From the NCBI GenBank assembly GCA_037200985.1, contig JBBCGJ010000001.1, positions 1,588,756 through 1,652,755 of the forward strand: 64,000 nucleotides of DNA. The letters are read 5' to 3'. Source of the DNA: Rhizomicrobium sp. (GTDB lineage: Bacteria; Pseudomonadota; Alphaproteobacteria; Micropepsales; Micropepsaceae). Below are positions 35,068 to 44,385 of the stretch, piece after piece (positions within the stretch are counted from its first letter, which is position 1; each line of letters opens with the position of its first letter). The translations under genes were made by a program, and so were the position numbers. The notes beneath the pieces were generated by a model, which saw only the letters and a list, made by a program, of their open reading frames with translations, ran no database searches and had not been told where the DNA came from.

Positions 35068-35520
35068 ATGACGGATTCCGTCTATCCCTGGCCTTATTAT
35101 GCCGACCTGCAGCAGCGCAGCAGGAAGCTCTCCCGCATAAGCGATTATTGGTGGGGGATGGAAAGCGCCCTTGCCTATCTCCTCGCCGCCATCGCGGCCG
35201 GCACCGTGCCGGCGAATCCCGAAGATCTTGTCGTGACGCTGAACCGCACGATCGCGTCGGGGGCTCGCCTGCATCGCAGTCGCGCCGCCGCGTTGGCCGA
35301 GCTTGCCCCGTTGGCAGAGCCGGCGCCGTCTGGCGATGGAGCCGCCGAAGCAAGAGTCGAACTCGCGAGGATCGTGCGCCTGGTCAGTTCGCGGGATGAA
35401 CAGCTCCTCGTCGACGTCGGTCTCGGCCATACGGACCGCGAGATTGCCGACCGTCGCGGTTCGACGTCCGGTGCGGTTCGCGTTCGCCTGTCGCGCTTGC
35501 GCCTCAGACTGGCTGCCTAG
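35068..35520 (+). CDS. sigma-70 region 4-like HTH protein
   Basis: 150 residues. The C-terminal third looks like a sigma region 4/LuxR-type helix-turn-helix: 'SRDEQLLVDVGLGHTDREIA' then 'DRRGSTSGAVRVRLSRLRLR'. The N-terminus ('VYPWPYYADLQQRSRKLSRI', 'YWWGMESALAYLLAAIAAG') has no sigma-2 signature. Probably a small transcription regulator belonging to the decayed conjugative element. The ribosome site GGAGACACGAAAA precedes the ATG, similar to the leader of the GHKL gene upstream. Confidence 0.65.
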   Translation: MTDSVYPWPYYADLQQRSRKLSRISDYWWGMESALAYLLAAIAAGTVPANPEDLVVTLNRTIASGARLHRSRAAALAELAPLAEPAPSGDGAAEARVELARIVRLVSSRDEQLLVDVGLGHTDREIADRRGSTSGAVRVRLSRLRLRLAA

Positions 35521-35756
35521 GCCTGCGGAGAGGACCGCGCCATCCTCCGGCTGTCGCCACCGGCGTCGCCCCCACGAGCCGACAGCGAGAAAATGGGGCA
35601 TTGCTGGTTCCGTGAACCCGCCAAAGACTCGCAAGGCTGTCGAATTTTGAGCGGCTGCTGTGAGGATTTATCCGCGGGAAGCGTTTTGGTGGCATGGGTC
35701 GGCGGCTCCAAGCTGGTGTCCCTGTTCCGGTTCGCACAGCTGGAACCCCCTAACTT

Positions 35757-35796
35757 ATCGCCGCCGCCAGTCTCCGTGCCGGCGGCGGCGATTTTC
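35757..35796 (+). terminator. intrinsic-type terminator
   Basis: ATCGCCGCCGCC pairs with GGCGGCGGCGAT across a 12-base loop and is followed directly by TTTT. It lies after the sigma-like gene and just before the Lrp-type gene, so it would separate the two transcripts. The stretch between 35521 and 35757 shows no gene. Confidence 0.5.
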
Positions 35797-35834
35797 GTGC
35801 GGCGGCCTGAAGGCGCCGCGAACGGCAAAACCCG

Positions 35835-36428
35835 ATGGCTCGACACCGGTCCGGATCAGAACAGGCCAAGGCCGCACGCCGGTCTGCGATCATGCGCACG
35901 CATGTGCTCGACAGTGTCGATTTGCGGATCCTGAGTGCGCTCCAGATCAAGGGCCGGGCGACCAATGTCGAGATTGCCGAGTACGCCGCCATCACGGCAC
36001 CGCCGGCACTCCGGCGGACCAGGACGCTGGAAGAGCAACGTGTCATACACGGCTATTACGCGGTACTCGACGCCAAGAAACTAGGCTATGACACATGCGC
36101 CTTCATTCAGGTCCGGCTGGAATCCCAGGCCGCACCGCTCGTTCGCGAATTCGAAGCGCTGATGCGCGATGTGCCCAATGTGCGCGAGTGCCACGCGCTG
36201 TCGGGGCAGCGGGACTTCCTGCTCAAATGCGTGTTCCGCAACCTCGCCGATGCTCAGCATTTCGTCACGGAGACCTTGCTGAAAACCGGCAACGTCGCGT
36301 CGGTCGTCACCTCCTTCTGCATCCATGTGACCAAGAATGAGCCCGATGTGCCGCTGGCGCTGGTCGAGGCGCCGCCGCCGCCAAGCGCGGCACGCAAGCT
36401 CAAACTGCTGCCCCTGCCGCGCACCTGA
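35835..36428 (+). CDS. Lrp/AsnC-family transcription regulator
   Basis: 197 residues from ATG 35835; a second possible start is ATG 35892 (MRTHVLDS), which would give the usual family length of about 178. N-terminal winged HTH ('DSVDLRILSALQIKGRATNV') and C-terminal RAM/effector domain ('VIHGYYAVLDAKKLGYDTCA', 'ECHALSGQRDFLLKCVF'). Usually senses an amino acid or related ligand. It is convergent with the DUF2285 pseudogene 15 bases away. Target unknown. Confidence 0.85.
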   Translation: MARHRSGSEQAKAARRSAIMRTHVLDSVDLRILSALQIKGRATNVEIAEYAAITAPPALRRTRTLEEQRVIHGYYAVLDAKKLGYDTCAFIQVRLESQAAPLVREFEALMRDVPNVRECHALSGQRDFLLKCVFRNLADAQHFVTETLLKTGNVASVVTSFCIHVTKNEPDVPLALVEAPPPPSAARKLKLLPLPRT

Positions 36429-36443
36429 CGTCGGGCAAGCGCC

Positions 36444-37209
36444 CTAGGACAACAGCGTGCGATAGCCGCCAGCCACGAGCCAGTCGCCGCGCACGACCGC
36501 GCGGTGCATCTGGGCGCGCATGGCGCGGCGATTCTCTTTCCACTGATCGCGCATGCGGGTTTCGCCAAACAGGACGAGCGCCGTGTCCCGCAGCGGCACC
36601 CGGCTTTGCGCACCGTCCCGCGCCAGCAGGATGAACAGCAGGCGATGCGCACCGGCTTCGGGCCGGTGCATCCGCCGCGGCAACCGGCCGTGGGCAACCA
36701 GGTGGTCGAGCGCCAGCACGAGTTCGGCGCGACGCGTGACGCCGGCGCCGGCGGGTGCCGCCAGGGGACTGAGGCAGACACGATCTTCCAGCGACGCGCC
36801 GCTCAGGCTGATCTGAAGACGCCGGCCGCTGTCCAGAAAGAGCACATCCTGATGTGCCCCACCTGCGGGCACGACGTGCATGGCGCAGTGCAGGTCGTGG
36901 CGATCGAACGCTTTGGCATGGCCAGCAGGCCACGGCGGGGTGCCCGCCACGGCGATTGCAAACCGGGATACCCGAGGATTCCAAAGGACGGGAGCGATGT
37001 CAGCAGACAGCGAGGGATCGACGAAAAGAGCACAAGTCCCAAGCGCCCGCCGATGCGCCGGGCGCAGGATGGTTGCAGGTGGACCGATAGGCCATGTTGC
37101 GCCGTAGGAATTCCCATGCCCAGCCGTCGCGCGCGACCTGCGCGAGGAAGTGATAGGCCGACGGCGCGCGCGCCAGAAGCGCAGCGAAGGCACTGTGATA
37201 GGACGGCAT
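36444..37209 (-). pseudogene. DUF6499/DUF2285 protein, frameshifted
   Basis: The start at 37209 has AAAGGAGT upstream. The first frame encodes a DUF6499-like N-terminus ('ARDGWAWEFLRRNMAYRSTC'). Near 37045 the homologous sequence moves to the next frame ('ALFVDPSLSADIAPVLWNPR'), which then continues to the DUF2285 C-terminal domain ('RRMHRPEAGAHRLLFILLAR', 'RAMRAQMHRAVVRGDWLVAG' and then GYRTLL). One extra T in GACTTGTGCTC explains the break. Proteins of this pair are common in alphaproteobacterial ICEs; function unknown. Either inactive or a sequence error. Confidence 0.75.
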
Positions 37210-37443
37210 ACGGTAACTCCTTTTGACAAAGCGTCAGCACGCAGCACGCATGTCGGCGCGACATCGCTGGGATGCGCCGCTTCCAGTGAGGGGTTTCGCC
37301 AAAAGTGTTGGCGAAAATTCGACGACTTAAACGTAACCCATGCGTGCATCCTCATCCTCCAACGCGCATGGCTGGAAGAAAGAATTTGCACGCCCCATGG
37401 ACGCCGCCATGCGCTAGTGCATGCAGCAACGACGAGACCGACG

Positions 37444-37974
37444 ATGGCCAAGATCTGGGTGATCAGCGACACGCATTTCGGACACGCGAACGTGGTGCAC
37501 AAATTCAAGCGTGCCGACGGCACGCCGCTGCGCGACTTCAAGAACGTGCACGAGCACGACGAAACGATGATCCGCAAATGGAACGAATGCGTGCGGCCGG
37601 AGGACCATGTCTACCACCTGGGCGATTTCGCGATGGCGCGCGTGCACCTCGCGACCGCGCACAGGTTGAACGGTCACAAGCGGCTGGTGCGCGGCAACCA
37701 CGACATCTTCAAGACGCGCGACTACCTGGACGCGGGCTTCGAGGAAATCTATGGCGTGCGCGTATTCCGCCCACAAGACCAGCAAGGCAAGAGCGGCTTC
37801 ATTCTCAGCCATGTCCCCCTGCATCCGGGCTCGGTGCAGCGCTGGGCGCGCAACGTCCACGGCCACACCCATGCCAATGTCGTGCTCGACGAGCATGGCC
37901 ACCCCGACCCGCGCTATGTCTGCGTGAGCGTCGAGCACACCGGCTATGCACCCGTTCTTCTGAACACGCTCTGA
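37444..37974 (+). CDS. calcineurin-like metallophosphoesterase
   Basis: 176 residues with all metal-ligand motifs: 'WVISDTHFGHANVVHKF' (DxH), 'VYHLGDFAM' (GD), 'RLVRGNHDIF' (GNHD), 'GFILSHVPLHP' (H) and 'NVHGHTHAN' (GHxH). It resembles the small phage- and plasmid-borne phosphoesterases. Start chosen at ATG 37444; a longer frame upstream has no support. Its substrate (nucleotide, RNA end or phosphoprotein) cannot be told. It precedes a hipA-like gene by 101 bases. Confidence 0.85.
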   Translation: MAKIWVISDTHFGHANVVHKFKRADGTPLRDFKNVHEHDETMIRKWNECVRPEDHVYHLGDFAMARVHLATAHRLNGHKRLVRGNHDIFKTRDYLDAGFEEIYGVRVFRPQDQQGKSGFILSHVPLHPGSVQRWARNVHGHTHANVVLDEHGHPDPRYVCVSVEHTGYAPVLLNTL

Positions 37975-38075
37975 CGCGGTGGCGCTGCGATGCACGCCCG
38001 CGGGACATGGCTGGCGTTGCGCACTCAAGGCGTACGGACGTTGCTGGTTGAGCGGCCGACCACGCGAGCGCATCC

Positions 38076-39326
38076 ATGAAGACCTCGCTGTCGGTTTGTT
38101 GGGGCGGCCGTGTCGCCGGCCGCCTCAGGCTCAGCGATCACGGCGACATGGCGTTTGCCTACGAGGCCAATTGGCTTGCGGATCCGCACGCAGGTCCGAT
38201 CTCGCGCTCGCTGCCAAAACGCGACACGCCGTTTGGGCGCCGTGAAGCGCGGCCGTTTTTCGCCGGCCTGTTGCCGGAAGACCCTGCGCGCGACGCAATC
38301 GCGCGGGTGCTCGGGCTTTCGCCCGGCAACGACGTTGCTTTGTTGAATGCACTGGGTGGCGATGTCGCGGGCGCTTTGACGTTCTGGCCCGAGGGCGAAA
38401 TCCCGCCGCCCTGCGATGGCGGGCCCGCCAACGAACCATTGAGCGATGATGCGCTCGTCGCGCTTCTCGACACCCTGCCGACTCATCCCTTTCTGGCAGG
38501 CTGCGGATTGCGCCTGGCGCTCGCCGGTGCACAGACAAAATTGCCGGTCGTTCTGGTGGGCGACCGGATCGCCCTCCCCCGGCCAAGCCAGCCGACCACG
38601 CACATCCTCAAGGCGCCGATCGACCGCTTTCCCGCAACCACCGAGAATGAAGCGTTCGTCATGCGCTTGGCGGCGGCCTGTGGTCTCGATGTGGCCGAAG
38701 CCCAGCCATGGAAGGTCAAGGGCCGTCCCTTTCTTCTTGTCACACGCTACGACCGCGGATGGCAGGAGCGTGGCGGCGTGGCCCGCCTGCACCAGGAAGA
38801 TTTCTGCCAGGCACTTGGCATTCCACCGGAGCGCAAATACGCCGCCGACGGCGGACCGACCTTCAAGACCGGCTTCGCGCTGCTGCGCGACGCGGCGGAC
38901 GACCCGACAAAAGAGACGCGAAAGCTTCTCGATGCGGCTGTGTTCAATCTGATTGTCGGCAACGCCGACGCGCATGGCAAGAATTTCGCCCTGCTCCCTG
39001 CATCCGGCGCCACGCGCCTCGCACCGCTGTACGACCTGTTATGCACGATCGCCTATCCGCAGCTGTCGGCAAAGCCCGCGATGAAGATGGCGGGTGCCGG
39101 CGCGCCCCAGGATTTCAACCCACAGACCTGGGAGAAGTTCGCACGCGACAGTGAAATGGACCCGTCGTTCCTGCGTCAACGGGTCCGCGAGCTTACCGAC
39201 TTGGTGCGGCAGCACGCCTCCGAGACGGCCGACAGAATTGCCAGCGAGAATTTCGAGAGGGAGGCACTGGCCAACTTTGCGGGCGTCGTCACCGCGCGCG
39301 CCAAAAGCGTCGCGGCCTCAGCCTGA
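38076..39326 (+). CDS. HipA-family serine/threonine kinase toxin (without adjacent hipB)
   Basis: 416 residues. N-terminal HipA_N ('FFAGLLPEDPARDAIARVLG'), glycine loop with 'LALAGAQTKLPVVLVGDRIA', ATP-lysine region 'THILKAPIDRFPATTENEAF', catalytic 'NLIVGNADAHGKNFALL' and metal site 'LAPLYDLLCT'. HipA kinases typically phosphorylate aminoacyl-tRNA synthetases and stop growth. No HTH antitoxin gene is found immediately upstream, unlike the second hipA-like gene at 41414, whose HipB might serve both. All catalytic residues seem present. Confidence 0.88.
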   Translation: MKTSLSVCWGGRVAGRLRLSDHGDMAFAYEANWLADPHAGPISRSLPKRDTPFGRREARPFFAGLLPEDPARDAIARVLGLSPGNDVALLNALGGDVAGALTFWPEGEIPPPCDGGPANEPLSDDALVALLDTLPTHPFLAGCGLRLALAGAQTKLPVVLVGDRIALPRPSQPTTHILKAPIDRFPATTENEAFVMRLAAACGLDVAEAQPWKVKGRPFLLVTRYDRGWQERGGVARLHQEDFCQALGIPPERKYAADGGPTFKTGFALLRDAADDPTKETRKLLDAAVFNLIVGNADAHGKNFALLPASGATRLAPLYDLLCTIAYPQLSAKPAMKMAGAGAPQDFNPQTWEKFARDSEMDPSFLRQRVRELTDLVRQHASETADRIASENFEREALANFAGVVTARAKSVAASA

Positions 39327-39426
39327 CGCCGCTTCACGTCCTGATCTGTCCCTCGGCGTTCGCCGGAACGTGACGGATACTACAGACAGACGTGTCTGCG
39401 CCGATTTCACAGGCTGGCCCTCGGCA

Positions 39427-40689
39427 TCAATATTCTTCTTCGGGCGGCGGATCGCCCAAGGGATCGTGGAGCTCATCGATATGGGGGAACAGCGCCTCGA
39501 CGTGGAGATCCTGATCGATCCCATCCGCCTCGGCCGCAGCCTCAAGCTGCGACAGGCGTGCTCTGGCCCAATCGATCATCCGGGCTAAATCGTCGTATTT
39601 GCCGATGTCGGGGCGGCCGATGTCGACGAGCCAGGCGCGAAGACGGTTGGTCTCGCCATGCAGGTCCAGGAGTTCGCGCAGATAGTCGATGCGACGCCCT
39701 TCCCGCTCCTCGCGCTCTTCTGCCATCGCACGGCGGCGGTCCAGTTCGCGTTGCTGGCGCCGCCATTCCTCGCGCTCTTCGCGTTTCGCCTTGCGCGCCG
39801 CGAGCAGGGTGTCGATCCCCACGGCGATGTTCTCCAACAGGGATTCGACCGTCTGGGTCCGTCCGTCGCCCCACGACCGCCGGATGCCGTCGCTGTAGCC
39901 TTCGACCTGGAGGACGAACCCACCGGTGTAGATCCAGTCGAACTCCGGATAGCTCGGCCGATAGAGTTCGTCCCATGACGTGGAAGGCTGCCACGGTTGC
40001 TGAAGCTTGCGTTGTCGCTTTTTTTCCGCTGCCTCTTCGGCAGGCGTCGGAATGTGCTTTTCCCGCCGGGTCCGCTCCTTCAGCGTGAACACGGCGGAAT
40101 CTTCGCCTCTCTCGACCTTCATGGCCTGCCCTGTCGGCTGTAGCGGCAGGTTCCTGCCGTCCAGCCGTCGCGCCAAGCCGTCGAGAAACGCCACCGCGCG
40201 CTCGACCTGGGCCGCGGCGATATCGACACCGCACAATCCTTCTCCGAATGCCGTGGCCACCTCGCCCGCATTGCCGGACGATTTCCGCAGCTTCTGTGCC
40301 GTGCGCGCGATCGCCGGGTGCACGTCGGCGACCGGTTCAACCGGCGGCCGGACGGCGGGCAGCCGCGGTCGGCGACCTTTCTTCCTGTGCTCGGCGCGCG
40401 CCTCTTCGATCACGAGCTTTGCCGCTTCCGGCAGCTGGGACAGCGCGCCCCGGATCACGATCCGGTTGAGTTGCGCGTTGTCGATGTCGACGAAGATCGC
40501 GCGCTTGGCCTTCTTGCCGGCGGCCAACTTCGCCCAGTAGCCGCGCACGGGTCTGGGTACGCGGTGACGTTCGCAGACCTTGGCCAGCCCTACGTCGGAA
40601 ATGCCAAAGTCGGCCGCGACGTCCCGCATCGGCTTCGACCAGACGAGATCGTAGAGTTCACGGCGCGAGAGCAGCACCGGCTCCGGCAT
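39427..40689 (-). CDS. hypothetical coiled-coil-rich protein with N-terminal HTH
   Basis: 420 residues from ATG 40689; a TTG at 40710 is the alternative. The N-terminal segment 'LSRRELYDLVWSKPMRDVAA' followed by 'DFGISDVGLAKVCERHRVPR' and PVRGYWAKL reads like a DNA-binding helix-turn-helix. The centre is basic; residues 300-400 are highly charged and probably coiled-coil ('REEREEWRRQQRELDRRRAM'). The C-terminus is acidic ('DPLGDPPPEEEY'). I do not recognise a characterised family. It is convergent with hipA and shares an upstream region with hipB. Confidence 0.7.
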   Translation of the reverse strand: MPEPVLLSRRELYDLVWSKPMRDVAADFGISDVGLAKVCERHRVPRPVRGYWAKLAAGKKAKRAIFVDIDNAQLNRIVIRGALSQLPEAAKLVIEEARAEHRKKGRRPRLPAVRPPVEPVADVHPAIARTAQKLRKSSGNAGEVATAFGEGLCGVDIAAAQVERAVAFLDGLARRLDGRNLPLQPTGQAMKVERGEDSAVFTLKERTRREKHIPTPAEEAAEKKRQRKLQQPWQPSTSWDELYRPSYPEFDWIYTGGFVLQVEGYSDGIRRSWGDGRTQTVESLLENIAVGIDTLLAARKAKREEREEWRRQQRELDRRRAMAEEREEREGRRIDYLRELLDLHGETNRLRAWLVDIGRPDIGKYDDLARMIDWARARLSQLEAAAEADGIDQDLHVEALFPHIDELHDPLGDPPPEEEY

Positions 40690-41067
40690 CGCCAAATTCC
40701 CCGTAGACAACCGCGTTGGACCTGCGGCGGCGATGGTGGCGGATCAAGGCGGTTTTCCGCGCTGGCGTGGATTCGTGACCTTCGCCGGCCGCTCGAAGAC
40801 CGGCTGCTCATGACGCGTCGCAGGCCGCGTTTCCATGATCGATAGGCTAAATTCTATCGATCACCGGATCGCGCGGTCCTGCGTTTGGCATGGGTTGCCG
40901 TCGCAAAGGGCTGGCAATGCAGGGTTTCGGCCACTACGGGGCCGTTTGGAGTATTTATGTCGCCCGTGATCCACACAAATGCCATTTATGATGTCTGCAA
41001 GCAACATTATTGACAAGTGGCCAAAGTGGCGCTACGGTGTCTATAGTCAACATAATGGCGCTTAAAG
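40690..41067. promoter_or_regulatory. divergent upstream region with palindrome and hipBA promoter
   Basis: 378 bases between two divergent genes. GATCGATAG (40837-40845) and CTATCGATC (40854-40862) form a perfect inverted repeat with an 8-base spacer, a likely operator. Nearer hipB, TTGACA near 41011 is a good -35 with TACGGT 17 bases on as a weak -10. TTATTGAC and GTCAACATAA flank this core as imperfect inverted half-sites that could be HipB operators. Confidence 0.5.
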
Positions 41068-41424
41068 ATGGCTATAACCACCCGTAAATCGAAGAGCACC
41101 CTGCTCTCTTCGCTCCCGCATGCCGTGGAAACCACGCTGAAGAAATTGGGCCTCAATCTTAAAACCGCCCGGCTGCGGCGCAATCTGACGATCGAAGACG
41201 TCGCCGAGAAGATTGGGGCGAGCCGCTACGTCGTTGCCGACGCCGAGCGGGGCAACCCGCCGACGGGCGTCGCCGTCTATGCCGCGCTGCTTTGGACCTA
41301 CGGCCTTCTCGACCAGCTAAGCGCGGTGGCCGAGCCAAGCCGCGACGACGAAGGTACGGCACTCTCCCTGAATCATGAACGGGCACGGGCCCGCCGGCCG
41401 CGAAAGCTCGACAATGACTTCTAA
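41068..41424 (+). CDS. hipB: HipB-like Xre-family antitoxin/regulator
   Basis: 118 residues. Xre-type helix-turn-helix at about 28-85 ('LKTARLRRNLTIEDVAEKIG', 'ASRYVVADAERGNPPTGVAV'). The C-terminal tail is charged and unstructured ('NHERARARRPRKLDNDF'), as in HipB, whose tail is a protease target. It overlaps the downstream hipA by 11 bases, the standard antitoxin-first toxin operon. Should repress its own promoter together with HipA. Confidence 0.87.
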   Translation: MAITTRKSKSTLLSSLPHAVETTLKKLGLNLKTARLRRNLTIEDVAEKIGASRYVVADAERGNPPTGVAVYAALLWTYGLLDQLSAVAEPSRDDEGTALSLNHERARARRPRKLDNDF

Positions 41425-42691
41425 AATTCCGCCAACAGAATGTTACGTCTACATCACGCTTCCGGAAACGACCGAAGCGGTGACCGCGGGGCGCTTCGAG
41501 CTGGCGACGGGGCGCAACGGCGATCCGCTCGGCCGCTTCGTCTACGCCAAGTCCTATCTTGAACGGCAGGACGCCGTGCCGATCGATCCCGTCGAACTGA
41601 AGCTCGCGCCGCGCGTGTATGAGACCGTTGCGATGAAAGGCGTCTTTGGGGCGTTGCGCGACGCCGGTCCCGACTGGTGGGGGCGGCGCGTCATCGAGCG
41701 TCATGCCGGGAAGGTCCAGCTCGGCGAATTGGACTACCTTCTCTATTCTCCCGACGACCGCGCCGGCGCCTTGGGCTTCGGGCTCGGCGTCAAACCGCCC
41801 GCTCCCAAGCGCGATTTCAACCACCGCATCGATCTCGCCAAGCTGCAGGCGATCGCCGATGCCATCGTCCAGGACGAAGAGCTGCCGGCAGATGTCGCAA
41901 AAGCGCAGGTCGAGGAGCTGCTGCTCGCCGGCACGTCGATGGGCGGCGCCCGCCCCAAAGTTGTCGTCGAAGACGACGGCGCGCTGTGGATCGCAAAATT
42001 CAACCGCCCCGATGACAAGTGGAATAACGCCCGTGTCGAACACGCGATGCTGGTGCTTGCACAGGCCTGCGGCCTGAACGTCGCAGAGAGCAAAATCGTG
42101 ACCGTTGGTAACCGCGACGTTCTTCTCGTCAAGCGGTTCGACCGGGAAAAGGCAAAAACAGGATATAGGCGGGCGCGTATGGTGAGCGGGCTCACGCTTC
42201 TGCGCACCGAGGACTCGCACCAATCCCGCGACAGGTGGTCCTATATTTTGCTCGCAGAAGAACTGCGCCGGGTCAGCGCCGAAGCCAAGCGTGACGCAAA
42301 CGAACTGTTTCGCCGCATGTGCTTCAATGCCCTGATCTCGAACACGGACGACCATCCGCGAAACCACGCCGTGATCGCAAAGGGCCGCGACTGGCGGCTG
42401 TCGCCGGCATACGACCTGACGCCGACGCCGCTCGTGAGCCTCGAACAGCGCGATCTTGCACTTATCTGCGGCGACCAGGGCCGTGTGGCACGCGTCGGCA
42501 ATCTGCTGTCGCAGGCGGCCCGATTTCTGCTGGCCGACGAGGACGCAACCGAGATCCTGTCGAAAATGCGCCACATCGTTGAAACAACTTGGTATGACAC
42601 GGCCCGGCGCGCTGGCGTATCCGAGGCGGATTGCGAACGAATTTCTGGAGCCTTCGCCTATCCCGGCCTGGATATTGATCTCAATCGATAA
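41414..42691 (+). CDS. hipA: HipA-family kinase toxin
   Basis: 425 residues from ATG 41414, overlapping hipB. Motifs are 'LGELDYLLYSPDDRAGALGF', 'LLAGTSMGGARPKVVVED' (activation loop/Gly-rich), 'ALWIAKFNRPDD' (ATP Lys), 'RRMCFNALISNTDDHPRNHA' (catalytic Asp and Asn) and 'LSPAYDLTPTP' (metal Asp). A complete, probably active kinase toxin of a type II toxin-antitoxin pair. It belongs to a different HipA subgroup from the orphan at 38076; the two share only motifs. Confidence 0.9.
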   Translation: MTSKIPPTECYVYITLPETTEAVTAGRFELATGRNGDPLGRFVYAKSYLERQDAVPIDPVELKLAPRVYETVAMKGVFGALRDAGPDWWGRRVIERHAGKVQLGELDYLLYSPDDRAGALGFGLGVKPPAPKRDFNHRIDLAKLQAIADAIVQDEELPADVAKAQVEELLLAGTSMGGARPKVVVEDDGALWIAKFNRPDDKWNNARVEHAMLVLAQACGLNVAESKIVTVGNRDVLLVKRFDREKAKTGYRRARMVSGLTLLRTEDSHQSRDRWSYILLAEELRRVSAEAKRDANELFRRMCFNALISNTDDHPRNHAVIAKGRDWRLSPAYDLTPTPLVSLEQRDLALICGDQGRVARVGNLLSQAARFLLADEDATEILSKMRHIVETTWYDTARRAGVSEADCERISGAFAYPGLDIDLNR

Positions 42692-42827
42692 AGAGAGTTT
42701 CCGGCGATGCCTTTCTGCCCTCTCGTATTCGCCGCGGCTTACCTCGGCCACGAAAGGATATTGACGGCCAGCCACAACCGCCGAATCGTTTGAGCGTCCA
42801 AAGAATGCTCACGCGCGGTGGTGAACA

Positions 42828-43058
42828 ATGGCGACAGAACGAATCCCCTTTTTGCAGCGTTTAACTTGCACAATACCTGAGGCCTGCGAGGTCAGCGGAT
42901 TGGGCCGAACGAAGTTGTACGAGCTGATCGGGAATGGCCGCCTCGACACTCGGACCATTGGTCGGCGGCGGCTGGTCGTCGTGCGCTCGCTAACCGGTCT
43001 GCTCGAAGCAATCCCTCGGACTAGTAGCGATGCTGAGGAGCGCGACACAACGCGATGA
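42828..43058 (+). CDS. AlpA/excisionase-like HTH protein
   Basis: 76 residues with a MerR-like helix-turn-helix of the HTH_17 type: 'TIPEACEVSGLGRTKLYELI', then 'NGRLDTRTIGRRRLVVVRSL'. Such proteins regulate integrases or act as recombination directionality factors. Here it could be the excision factor for the trpG-specific integrase although it lies 25 kb from it. Ribosome site GGTGGTG is close to the ATG. Confidence 0.75.
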   Translation: MATERIPFLQRLTCTIPEACEVSGLGRTKLYELIGNGRLDTRTIGRRRLVVVRSLTGLLEAIPRTSSDAEERDTTR

Positions 43059-43422
43059 CCAGGACGCTTTCTCAAATCTTGTTGGCCTTTTGCCTGACCG
43101 CTCCGCTCAGAGGATTAATGCCAGGCTCTAGACTGTTTTGCGATTGGTTCAAACGTCGAACCTGATCCTGTCAAATGAGGGCTGCAAAAGTTGCGACGCC
43201 GAAAGTGATACGTCGCGCCTTCGGAGTTGGTTCGGTTCAGAATAGTGCGGCACTGAAACATCGCGTAACAATCGATGGGCATACTCGAATCGAGACGACC
43301 GCAACTCATGCTGATGCGATTGGGAAAAAAAGAGCGCGCGCTCACCGTGCGTTCGTGGCGATCGCTTGAACTATGATTGACAGAGGCATCGTTTATCAAT
43401 CAAAACCTAGCGTGGGCTGGGA
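43059..43422. other. gene-free stretch
   Basis: 364 bases between the HTH gene and the 3' end of the HNH gene. No coding frame with a ribosome site, no terminator and no repeat that I can support. Confidence 0.45.
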
Positions 43423-44385
43423 CTACCGCCATAGAGCGGGATCACATTTTATGCGCTGCCAGTGTTGAGCGATTGCCGATCCTGCTGGCACTATGCTGCT
43501 CAATTTAATTTTCTGTCCGTGCCCTCCTGCCAATAGAACGCTCAAATTGGACGAGCTATTTCGCACGTCTGGCTTTACCAACACCCGAAAATCGTTATCA
43601 AGGGTGAATATTCCAACTTCAAAAGCTTTGTCATGCATTAGACACAAACATAAGCCATTGCCGAGTTCGCCACGGATCATTTTGTTGTCTGTCCATCGTG
43701 CGATATGCGATGCGACAAGAAAACGGCCATCCGTGATCTGGCAGGATGGAAAGCAGCACGCATTTCCATAGAGCTCACGAACTTCCTTCGAAAAGGCGGC
43801 TTGACCCAAGCGCCGATGCACCAGAGCAAGCTGCTGCCCTGTCTTGACGGAGACAACGGGCAAAGCCGAATTGCTTGGCGAAGGAGCAAAATCAAACAGC
43901 GCCGAAAATAGCTCTTCATCAATTTCCGAGAGATATGCACCGTTCAAACACTGGAGTTGGCCACTTTGTCGCACGAAGAAAATATTGCGTCGTTTTGTTT
44001 TCTGCTTGTTTCCGTCGAAATAGGCATCCAGCGCAGCGCGCCGGCCGGCAAACACCTCGGTAAGCAAAATCGGGCGGTCGAATGGACTAAAGTCCGTCAC
44101 GTCCGCGCGATAGAAACGCTTTGAGAAATCCCATTGGCCCGGCTGCGGAGGACGCGAAGCGGTTTCATATCCATCTTCAGCCGTGATCGAATAGCCTTCG
44201 AACGCCGCTTGCTTTCCAACACCGCGCAGATGGACGACGGTATCGCCTGTTCTTAGGTCGAGAATCTTTGACCAAAATGGCCACTTACCGCCGGTAGCCT
44301 TTTCGACCGGCGCCCAGACGCAAGTCCGGTATCCCCAGCCCTCGTCGCCGTGGACTTCGTCGCGTGACATTTCGAGGTAGATCAT
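43423..44385 (-). CDS. HNH endonuclease with N-terminal PUA-like (EVE-type?) domain
   Basis: 320 residues. C-terminal HNH_2 nuclease domain: 'RELYGNACCFPSCQITDGRF' then 'LVASHIARWTDNKMIRGELG' and 'NGLCLCLMHDKAFEVGIFTL', with the Cys/His and HNH residues in place. The N-terminal region of about 110 residues ('FWSKILDLRTGDTVVHLRGV', 'AAFEGYSITAEDGYE') has the look of a PUA-superfamily reader of modified bases. This combination suggests a modification-dependent (type IV-like) restriction enzyme. The nuclease call is firm; the reader domain is inference. Confidence 0.75.
   Translation of the reverse strand: MIYLEMSRDEVHGDEGWGYRTCVWAPVEKATGGKWPFWSKILDLRTGDTVVHLRGVGKQAAFEGYSITAEDGYETASRPPQPGQWDFSKRFYRADVTDFSPFDRPILLTEVFAGRRAALDAYFDGNKQKTKRRNIFFVRQSGQLQCLNGAYLSEIDEELFSALFDFAPSPSNSALPVVSVKTGQQLALVHRRLGQAAFSKEVRELYGNACCFPSCQITDGRFLVASHIARWTDNKMIRGELGNGLCLCLMHDKAFEVGIFTLDNDFRVLVKPDVRNSSSNLSVLLAGGHGQKIKLSSIVPAGSAIAQHWQRIKCDPALWR

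Noticed and set aside
34867-35634. 255-codon minus-strand frame opposite the sigma-like gene
   Set aside because: No recognisable domain; the plus-strand gene has a good ribosome site and an HTH, so this is its shadow.
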